A stretch of 6,491 nucleotides of DNA from Actinomycetota bacterium (GTDB lineage: Bacteria; Actinomycetota; Actinomycetes; Actinomycetales; Microbacteriaceae). Positions within the stretch are counted from its first letter, which is position 1. Each line of letters begins with the position of its first letter. This document shows, piece by piece, positions 1 through 5,432 of this stretch. Below the pieces are notes generated by a model, which was not told the DNA's origin, searched no databases, and saw nothing but the letters and a program-made list of their open reading frames with translations. The translations under genes were made by a program, and so were the position numbers. The stretch covers positions 1-6,491 of the forward strand of contig WLGA01000064.1 in assembly GCA_009703445.1 (NCBI GenBank). The letters are read 5' to 3'.

Positions 1-146
1 ATAAGGCAAGCGCAAATGCACTCCTGAGCGAGGCAACGGGCGAAGACTGGGCGGCGAGCAACGGCAAGTATCGCAAGGTGGTTTGGGCCGCCAGGCATGG
101 TTCACGTGAACAAACCTTGAAAATTCTAGGAGAGGCAACAGCATGA
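1..146 (+). CDS. 3' end of an unidentified gene (partial, C-terminal 47 residues)
   Basis: An open frame enters from the left edge (first full codon at base 3) and ends at TGA 144-146. The visible part is 47 residues long and ends in LKILGEATA. It is a soluble, charged tail with Trp, Arg and Lys residues (for example GEDWAAS, VVWAARHGSREQ), without membrane segments. The codon choice is like that of the downstream genes, and the other two forward frames contain stops here. The stop overlaps the start of the lipoprotein gene as ATGA, the classic arrangement of co-translated neighbours, which is the main reason to believe this frame. I do not recognise the family from such a short piece. Given the surface-polysaccharide context a glycosyltransferase tail is possible, but nothing in the sequence proves it. 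Confidence 0.6.
   Translation, partial: KASANALLSEATGEDWAASNGKYRKVVWAARHGSREQTLKILGEATA
128..135 (+). promoter_or_regulatory. Ribosome binding site of the lipoprotein gene
   Basis: AGGAGAGG lies 7 bases upstream of the ATG at 143 and is a good match to the anti-Shine-Dalgarno sequence. It lies inside the coding sequence of the upstream partial gene, so the lipoprotein has its own strong site despite the ATGA overlap. It confirms the choice of start. Confidence 0.8.
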
Positions 147-649
147 AGTTGAAAACTATTCGCTCCGCGGTCTCAACTGCCGCGGCCGCATCATTGTTGG
201 CAATCAGCCTGGGCGGCTGTGCGCTGCTATACCCAAACTGGGAGACCACGGCGAACCCGAGTGACCCTGCCACCGCACCAAGCAGCAGTTCTCCAGCGCC
301 GGTCGACACAGCCTCGGCTACTCCTTCGGCCAGCCCAAGCGCAGCCAAAGCCAAGGCACAAATAACTTTCGTTGACTCCGGCGTCGACGCCGCGGCTGGC
401 GTTATTTATGCGGTTGCGTCGGTCTCAAACGTGGTCGAGGATGGCGGTCTCTGCACCCTCACCTTCATCGGTGCTGGCAAGACCAAGACCGTTACCGGCA
501 AGGCTGAGGCAAACGTAACCACGACCCAGTGCCACCCACTCGAATTGGCTATGGCCGGTTTGCCAAAGGGTGCTGGCCTGATTACCGTGACCTATGACTC
601 ACCTACTCACGCCGGCACATCTACCGCAGTCGGGGTAGTAATTCCTTGA
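143..649 (+). CDS. Small secreted lipoprotein with Ser/Pro/Ala linker and a two-cysteine C-terminal domain
   Basis: The 168-residue protein begins with a lipoprotein signal peptide: basic n-region (K2, K4, R7), an Ala/Leu-rich hydrophobic core, and the lipobox LGGC with lipidated Cys26. It should be anchored to the outer face of the cytoplasmic membrane. Residues ~36-72 are a low-complexity Ser/Pro/Ala/Thr spacer typical of actinobacterial wall-spanning lipoproteins. Residues ~73-168 form a compact, probably all-beta domain with two cysteines (GGLC ~103 and TTQC ~129) that could form a disulfide. It ends in an alternating hydrophobic strand. The domain resembles the Ig-like domains seen in uncharacterised actinobacterial lipoproteins, but I cannot name a family. 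The ATG has a strong ribosome binding site. The stop codon overlaps the TTG start of the next gene, so the two exported proteins are probably made together. The function is unknown; an accessory role for the downstream LysM protein is inference from position only. Confidence 0.9.
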   Translation: MKLKTIRSAVSTAAAASLLAISLGGCALLYPNWETTANPSDPATAPSSSSPAPVDTASATPSASPSAAKAKAQITFVDSGVDAAAGVIYAVASVSNVVEDGGLCTLTFIGAGKTKTVTGKAEANVTTTQCHPLELAMAGLPKGAGLITVTYDSPTHAGTSTAVGVVIP

Positions 650-3315
650 TTTTTCGCGGTCTAAACAAGCTGATTGGGCTTGCGGCGTCTGCGCTGCTGG
701 CCTTCATTGGCGTGACCGCCTTAGACGTAACTGCCCCCTCAGCCTCGGCAGCGGATGCATCACGATTCGACCCCGGGCTAATCATCAGCGACAGTGTTTT
801 CTATGATTTCGGAACCATGAAGGTTTCGGATATTCAGCGCTTCCTCGAGAGCAAGGTTCCAACCTGTAAGGCCAAGTCTGGCGACCCTACCTGTCTCAAG
901 AACTATGTCGAAGATATCGTCGAAAAGCCGGGCGAGGATGGCAAGTGTCTGCCGATGGCTGCCAAGCCAGCACAAACCGCCGCACAGATTATTTATGAGG
1001 TTGCCAGAGCCTGCAGCATCAACCCCAAAGTCCTTTTAGTAACTTTGCAAAAAGAGCAGGGGTTGATCCAATCTGTCAACCCAACCCCATACATGTATAA
1101 AGCGGCCATGGGCTTTGGCTGCCCAGACTCCGACCCGGCCATTTGCGGCAAGGTTCACTCGGGTCTGTTCAATCAGCTCTACAAGGCAGCCGGTCAGTTG
1201 CAGTGGTACGGAGACCCTAGAGGTTCGTTCACCTACATGAAGGTTGGTCGCACCTCGAACGTGCGCTACAGCCCGAATGCGAGCTGCGGCACCAAGCCGG
1301 TTTTGATCAAGAGCATCGCGACAACAGCGCTCTATTACTACACGCCATACACCCCAAACGATGCGGCCCTCAAGAATCTCTACGGCACCGGTGACTCATG
1401 CAGCGCCTACGGAAACCGAAACTTCTGGCGTTTCTACACCGACTGGTTTGGCAGCACAATCGGCGGTGGCTTCTTGCTCAAGAGCGCGACCAGCGGCACC
1501 TACCTAATTGTTGACAACAACAAATACCTAGTCACCGATCTCGATTTGTTGGCGGCGATTTCACCTCTTGGGCCGGTCGGAACCATCTCGCAGGAATACC
1601 TGAATAGCTTCGTCGACTCGGGTGAACTGAGTCGAGTGGTCAAGTCGGTTACCGGCCAGTATTACTTCGTTGAGGGTGGCAAGAAGTTCACCTTCAGTAG
1701 CTGCGACTTGGTTGCTCAGTTCGCGCTCGACTGCGCAAAGGCCGTCCAGCTGACAGCATCCCAGCTTGCGGCTTTCGCCAATGGCGGTTCGATGACCACG
1801 TATGTTCCAGGTGACGGGTCTTCGACTTTCTTGATCAAGGATGGCACCAAGCGCGAGGTGCTAGACCAGGCTTCGGTTCAGGCCGCTGGTTTGGCGCTGC
1901 CTGCCCTTAGCAGCGTGCCGGTCAAGGCGTTCAAGTCATTGCCATGGGGCGAGCCGATTGCCAAGAACAACTCGCTGATCACCAACCGAACCACCGGCGC
2001 AAAGGCTCTGATTGTCGGCGGCAAATACTACGAACTGAATGCCCGCACAGCGACCGACATCGACTTCAGTCAATGGTTCGGGCTTAGCTCTGGAACCCTA
2101 TCCAGTGAGGGTGTCTCGGTCATCAACTCGTTGACGCCTGTTCGAACAATTGCCGCAAACTCGAATGGTCAGGCATACCTGTTGGGCCCAACTGGCAAGC
2201 GCAAAATCGCAAACGTAGAGGCGATAAGCCTCATTGCTCCGGCCTTGGCCGACGCGATTTTTGATGTCATTCCGAACACGAATCAAGAACCTCTCACCGC
2301 GCCGGTGCTGGCAAAAACCGCTGACGATCCAATGGTTTATCTGATTCGCGCGGCTCAACGCAGGCTCACAATTTCGGCCGCCGACCGATTGAAGTTTGGG
2401 TTGACCAGCACAGCAATCGAAACCGTTCCGGCCTCAGCGTTCGACCAGATCACCTTGGCCGATGCGGTTATCGCGCCGGGTGCTTTCGTAAAGGCCAATA
2501 ATGCCGCAACGACCTATTTGATCGATGGTTTCAACCGTGCACTCGTGGTGTCGACAGCCAGCCAGGCAAAAACCTTGGGCCTCACCAAACCTCGAGCCCT
2601 AAAACCCGAATACCTGAAGGCGTATAACAAAAAGGCAAATGCCGACGGCGTTAAATTTAGTTGCGAGGCCGAAGTGCTTATCCCGGTTGGCGGCAAGTTC
2701 TTCTCGGTTCACCCGGTCGACGCCTCTGCGTATCCGGGTGCAATCACTGCACTTGACCCACTCACCTGCGCGCAGCTGCCACGCGCTACGACCCAGCTCG
2801 GTCGTTTCATTCGAACCGCAGACAAGCAAATCTGGCTGGTCGCAGGTGGCAAAAAGCGATCAATCGCAACCACCGCACAATACCTAGCTCTAAAGGGCGA
2901 GCGCTATCCACTAATCGCAGTCGATGAGGCGTTCTCGGCTCGCCTACCGATTGGCGCAAAGGCGCCGGCGGTTCTCGGCGGCACCGTAATTGGTCCAGAA
3001 ACCCCATCCCCGACAGCATCCCCGACGGCAACACCGACGGCGACACCGACTCCTAGCGCCACGCCAACCAAGTCGCCAACTCCGACACCGACGGTGACTA
3101 AGTCGCCAACCCCAACGCCTACGGTCACTAAGTCTCCGGCCCCAACTCCGACTCCAACTGCGACCAGTAAGCCAAGCAGCTACACGGTGGTATCTGGCGA
3201 CACTCTCACCAAAATCGCAACCCGCTTCGGTGTGACTCAGGCCGCTTTGATGGCGGCAAACAAAATCACCAACCCGAACTCGATTCAGCTCGGGCAGAAG
3301 CTAGTCATTCCATAG
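646..3315 (+). CDS. Large secreted cell-wall protein: lysozyme-like N-terminal domain, nine ~55-residue repeats, Pro/Thr linker, C-terminal LysM
   Basis: This 889-residue protein starts at TTG 646, overlapping the preceding TGA (TTGA). The start is chosen because it gives a complete signal peptide (R4, K8, hydrophobic core to ~27, cleavage near ASA-AD at 35/36); the first in-frame ATG lies at residue 58, after the signal. A weak GGGG at 632-635 is the only ribosome-site candidate, so coupling to the lipoprotein is likely. Residues ~40-272 match a family of actinobacterial exported proteins I recall (FDPGxIIS, LLVTLQKEQGL, YYTPYxPN, SAYGNRNF, YTDWFGS), often annotated only as hypothetical or hemagglutinin. 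The segment INPKVLLVTLQKEQGL resembles the catalytic-Glu helix of lytic transglycosylases, with Glu137 in the right place. Residues ~284-770 carry nine degenerate repeats. Residues ~784-842 are a Pro/Thr linker. Residues 845-889 are a single LysM (YTVVSGDTLTKIATRFGV...), which binds peptidoglycan-type glycans. Twelve cysteines suggest disulfides. The protein probably acts in or on the cell wall; enzymatic activity is unproven. Confidence 0.92.
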   Translation: MIFRGLNKLIGLAASALLAFIGVTALDVTAPSASAADASRFDPGLIISDSVFYDFGTMKVSDIQRFLESKVPTCKAKSGDPTCLKNYVEDIVEKPGEDGKCLPMAAKPAQTAAQIIYEVARACSINPKVLLVTLQKEQGLIQSVNPTPYMYKAAMGFGCPDSDPAICGKVHSGLFNQLYKAAGQLQWYGDPRGSFTYMKVGRTSNVRYSPNASCGTKPVLIKSIATTALYYYTPYTPNDAALKNLYGTGDSCSAYGNRNFWRFYTDWFGSTIGGGFLLKSATSGTYLIVDNNKYLVTDLDLLAAISPLGPVGTISQEYLNSFVDSGELSRVVKSVTGQYYFVEGGKKFTFSSCDLVAQFALDCAKAVQLTASQLAAFANGGSMTTYVPGDGSSTFLIKDGTKREVLDQASVQAAGLALPALSSVPVKAFKSLPWGEPIAKNNSLITNRTTGAKALIVGGKYYELNARTATDIDFSQWFGLSSGTLSSEGVSVINSLTPVRTIAANSNGQAYLLGPTGKRKIANVEAISLIAPALADAIFDVIPNTNQEPLTAPVLAKTADDPMVYLIRAAQRRLTISAADRLKFGLTSTAIETVPASAFDQITLADAVIAPGAFVKANNAATTYLIDGFNRALVVSTASQAKTLGLTKPRALKPEYLKAYNKKANADGVKFSCEAEVLIPVGGKFFSVHPVDASAYPGAITALDPLTCAQLPRATTQLGRFIRTADKQIWLVAGGKKRSIATTAQYLALKGERYPLIAVDEAFSARLPIGAKAPAVLGGTVIGPETPSPTASPTATPTATPTPSATPTKSPTPTPTVTKSPTPTPTVTKSPAPTPTPTATSKPSSYTVVSGDTLTKIATRFGVTQAALMAANKITNPNSIQLGQKLVIP
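1495..2871 (+). repeat. Nine degenerate ~55-residue protein repeats in the LysM protein
   Basis: A short beta-hairpin-like motif, roughly Y-L-[IV]-x-x-G-x-[KR]-[RY]-x-[IV], recurs nine times. Its aligned core residue (usually Leu, once Phe) falls at 287, 341, 396, 455, 512, 566, 625, 678 and 731, spaced 53-59 residues. Examples are TYLIVDNNKYLV, TFLIKDGTKREV, AYLLGPTGKRKI, TYLIDGFNRALV and IWLVAGGKKRSI. Between motifs there is usually a helix-like stretch and then a proline- or glycine-containing connector. The copies are divergent in both protein and DNA, so the array is old rather than a recent tandem expansion. Repeats 2 and 8 each hold a cysteine pair (353/363 and 673/708). Similar YLV/GKKR motifs occur in other bacterial surface proteins; the ligand here is unknown. 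Confidence 0.75.
3067..3156 (+). repeat. Three 30-bp in-frame repeats in the Pro/Thr linker
   Basis: Three consecutive ten-residue units, TKSPTPTPTV, TKSPTPTPTV and TKSPAPTPTP (residues 808-837), sit inside a longer Thr/Pro/Ala/Ser-rich stretch that spans residues ~784-842. They join the repeat region to the LysM domain as an extended wall-spanning spacer. Codons differ between units (for example ACG/ACA/ACT and CCG/CCA), so the units are not freshly duplicated. Such linkers are often O-mannosylated in actinobacteria; that is inference here. Confidence 0.85.
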
Positions 3316-3324
3316 ACTTGACCC

Positions 3325-4017
3325 ATGTCTAAACAGGTCGTCATTCTCGCCGCGGGTATGGGCACTCGCCTTGCTCGCCCGCTTCCGAAGCCACTCACCG
3401 AGCTTCGCGACGGACGTTCGATCATGAAGCAGCAAATGGATAACCTGGCTATCGCGTTCGACGACACCTTCCGAGTCATGATTGTCGTCGGCTTCAAGTT
3501 GGAAGCAATCATTGAGCGATTCCCTGAAGCGACCTTCGTCTACAACGAGTTTTACGACCAGACCAACACTTCAAAGAGTCTTCTCAAGGCTCTTCGCGCC
3601 TCGGGCGACGGGGGAGTGCTCTGGCTAAATGGAGACGTGGTCTTCGACCCACAGGTGCTGGTTCGAGTCACTCCATACATGGATGGAAACCAGTCGTTCG
3701 TCGTGGTCAACACCTCGAAAGTGAGCGATGAAGAGGTCAAGTACACCCTCGATTCAGCCGGTTACATCGACCAGCTTTCTAAGCAGGTTCAGCCTGCGCT
3801 CGGCGAAGCGGTTGGCATCAACTATGTTGCCGCTCAGGACAAAGCCGCGCTGATCGCACGCCTAACCGAGGTTGATGACCAGGATTACTTCGAGCGAGGT
3901 ATCGAACTCGCAATTGAGAGCGACGGACTAAAGTTCCAGGCCGTGGATATCAGCGATCTTTACGCTGTAGAAGTCGACTTCCCAGAAGACCTCGACCGAG
4001 CAAACGAGCTCTTTTAG
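3325..4017 (+). CDS. Nucleotidyltransferase of the LicC / sugar-phosphate nucleotidyltransferase family
   Basis: The 230-residue soluble enzyme of the GT-A-like nucleotidyltransferase fold would transfer NMP from an NTP to a phosphorylated sugar or amino-alcohol. Visible motifs are the nucleotide-binding LAAGMGTRL (8-16) with the following PKPL (Lys22), LNGDVVFD (101-108) with the likely metal ligand Asp104, EAVGINYV (161-168), and VEVDFPEDL (215-223) with the second likely metal ligand Asp218. The YNEFYDQTNTSKSL stretch (73-86) resembles the substrate loop of LicC-type phosphocholine cytidylyltransferases more than hexose-1-phosphate enzymes. Its length fits this short family. ATG 3325 is the only sensible start: an in-frame TGA lies at 3319-3321 and the LAAG motif begins at residue 8. 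No clear ribosome site is seen; with a 9-bp gap after the LysM gene, translation may rely on reinitiation. Its 3' end overlaps the convergent ligase gene by 68 bp. Substrate identity is inferred and could equally be a sugar phosphate. Confidence 0.88.
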   Translation: MSKQVVILAAGMGTRLARPLPKPLTELRDGRSIMKQQMDNLAIAFDDTFRVMIVVGFKLEAIIERFPEATFVYNEFYDQTNTSKSLLKALRASGDGGVLWLNGDVVFDPQVLVRVTPYMDGNQSFVVVNTSKVSDEEVKYTLDSAGYIDQLSKQVQPALGEAVGINYVAAQDKAALIARLTEVDDQDYFERGIELAIESDGLKFQAVDISDLYAVEVDFPEDLDRANELF

Positions 4018-5335
4018 GGCTTCTGCCCCTAGGTTCTAGAGTCTCTTCGGGCTCCCAAACCTTCACAGTAAACAGCACCAAAAGCACCCAGCCGATTTCA
4101 ATCAGTATGCGGCTTTCGGTAGCACTCCAAACCAAGAGGCCGACAAAGGTAAGCACCGGCCAAAGATAAAGGGCGCTCGTGTGTCGCACGGCTAGGCGCC
4201 AAGCCTTCACGAAAGTGAAGACAATCAGAATCATGAACAGCGCGAGGCCGATTGCGCCAATCTGCATCCAAACATCCAAGTAGGCATTGTGCGCCTGGTA
4301 GTAGGGCACTCGGTCAATCACCACGAGACCTTCGTAGGGTTCGACGCCTGGAACCCAGTTGCTAATCCAGCCGAGCCCGGTCCAAGGGTGTTCGCCAATC
4401 ATCTTCAAGACGATTTTCCAGATTCCGCTGCGGCCGGTCATGTCTGGAGTCTTGCCGAAGAACTCAAAAACCTGCGCGCGGAACAAAAGCACGAATACTC
4501 CGGTGATGGCCGCGGTAGCCCAGGCGAAGCGGTAGTAGCGGTGTCTGGTGTCTCGGTCTTTACCTTCGGCCAAGATCGAAACTAGGGCCGCCACTGCGAC
4601 TGCGACAAGGGCGAAGCCGATACCAGCCGACTTAGCCAGATACACACAGATTCCGCTGGCCACAAAACTGATTGCGCTGATCCAGCGACTGGTTCCAACA
4701 ATCGCGTATTCAACCGCGAATGCCACCAAGCCCAGCATGGCCACGAACGCCAGAAGGTTCGAGTTGCCGACGATGCCCTGGATGCGATGCCCCTCAAACA
4801 GGTTGCCCTGAGTCCAATAGAAGGCGTCGGCCGGGGGAGTGTCGCCCGAGTAGTTCTTGAAAATCGGAGCAATTGGGCCACGCACCACTAGCGCAGCGAA
4901 TAGTTCAAATAGCATCGAAGTCGCCAGGATGAAGCGAATCACATTCGAGAAAACCCGCAGCAGGTGTCGCCAGCTGAATCTTGAAACCAGGAATAGGGCG
5001 AAGAGCGAGGTCAGAACCTGGGCGAGCGTGGCGAGTGCCGACCAAAACGGGTAGGCCGACCAGATCGTGCTGGCGCCCATCCAAGCAAGGAGCGCGTAGA
5101 GAGGCCATGGAACGATGCGCAGGGTGAGCATCGGTTGACTCTTGAAAAAGAGCACGAATGACGTGATTGCCAAGAGGCCAATCACAGCACCCCAGCCATA
5201 CCAGCCGATGGAATAGCGCAGGGAGTCACCGGCGAGCAGAGTGAAAATGGCAGCAGACGCCACCCAGGTCTTAACCCGGTAGCCCTTTTCGCGCGTATTG
5301 AAAATCACGCGAATCGGTTGCGTCAGTGCATTCAT
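3950..5335 (-). CDS. O-antigen ligase / polymerase-family (Wzy/WaaL-like) integral membrane protein
   Basis: The 461-residue protein has about ten or more hydrophobic segments (for example ~24-35, 47-64, 76-90, 98-117, 130-151, 188-212, 217-256, 270-286, 355-378, 388-405, 409-426). Landmarks typical of the Wzy_C/O-antigen ligase family are RIQGIVGNSN (184-193), TGRSGIW (300-306), HPWTGLGW (316-323) and AHNAYLDVWMQIGAIGL (348-364). The last two lie in or flank the large extracytoplasmic loop that carries catalytic residues in this family. Members polymerise glycan repeat units or ligate a lipid-linked glycan to an acceptor outside the membrane; which of these applies cannot be read from sequence. 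ATG at 5335 is preceded by AGAGAG with a 5-base gap. The C-terminus is an Arg/Lys-rich cytoplasmic tail (436-461) whose last 22 residues are encoded antisense to the nucleotidyltransferase gene. It is divergently arranged with manA. Confidence 0.9.
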   Translation of the reverse strand: MNALTQPIRVIFNTREKGYRVKTWVASAAIFTLLAGDSLRYSIGWYGWGAVIGLLAITSFVLFFKSQPMLTLRIVPWPLYALLAWMGASTIWSAYPFWSALATLAQVLTSLFALFLVSRFSWRHLLRVFSNVIRFILATSMLFELFAALVVRGPIAPIFKNYSGDTPPADAFYWTQGNLFEGHRIQGIVGNSNLLAFVAMLGLVAFAVEYAIVGTSRWISAISFVASGICVYLAKSAGIGFALVAVAVAALVSILAEGKDRDTRHRYYRFAWATAAITGVFVLLFRAQVFEFFGKTPDMTGRSGIWKIVLKMIGEHPWTGLGWISNWVPGVEPYEGLVVIDRVPYYQAHNAYLDVWMQIGAIGLALFMILIVFTFVKAWRLAVRHTSALYLWPVLTFVGLLVWSATESRILIEIGWVLLVLFTVKVWEPEETLEPRGRSPKRARLLGRGLLGSRLLQRKDR

Positions 5336-5340
5336 GCTGG

Positions 5341-5346
5341 CTCTCT
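5341..5346 (-). promoter_or_regulatory. Ribosome binding site of the ligase gene
   Basis: Read on the - strand, AGAGAG precedes the ATG (5335-5333) by 5 bases (CCAGC). It is a moderate Shine-Dalgarno match and supports this start. Confidence 0.55.
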
Positions 5347-5418
5347 AGATAGGTGCTCAGCCTCAAGTCTATTTCGACTCATTTAGGCTAAGTTGCTTTT
5401 GTGGCAGTTCGCCAAAAC

Positions 5419-5428
5419 AGGGAGGGAG
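5419..5428 (+). promoter_or_regulatory. Ribosome binding site of manA
   Basis: The purine run AGGGAGGGAG sits just upstream of GTG 5433. GGAGG at 5421-5425 leaves a 7-base spacer. This strong site decides the GTG start, which is not an obvious choice because no ATG begins the frame. Confidence 0.8.
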
Positions 5429-5432
5429 CATC

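Larger units (their letters stand above)
5336..5432. promoter_or_regulatory. Divergent intergenic region between the ligase gene and manA
   Basis: This 97-bp region must hold the start signals of two divergent genes unless either is transcribed from elsewhere. On the + strand TAGGCT (5384-5389) fits a loose actinobacterial -10 (TAnnnT), but no good -35 lies 16-18 bases upstream. On the - strand TAGACT (complement of 5366-5371) is an equally loose -10 candidate. The -10 candidate for manA lies within the small inverted repeat TTAG-G-CTAA (5383-5391). The region is AT-richer than the flanking genes. Individual boxes are not secure. Confidence 0.45.

Noticed and set aside
2904..3128. Open frame on the - strand with Val/Gly repeats
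   Set aside because: It is the antisense shadow of the Pro/Thr linker of the LysM protein; the low-complexity composition comes from that repeat.
3001..3165. Repetitive DNA that might be a satellite or CRISPR-like array
   Set aside because: The repeats are contiguous, in frame and encode a Pro/Thr linker with varied codons; there are no spacers.
4015..4031. Small hairpin at the nucleotidyltransferase stop (GGGC, TTCT loop, GCCC, extended by two pairs across a bulge) as a terminator
   Set aside because: The stem is short and bulged, and neither strand has a T-run after it. It also lies inside the ligase coding sequence.
4582..4881. Open - strand frame within the ligase gene, and + strand frames at 4289-4811
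   Set aside because: All lie inside the ligase coding region, whose frame has clear family motifs and membrane segments. The alternatives are Arg/Ser-rich and featureless.
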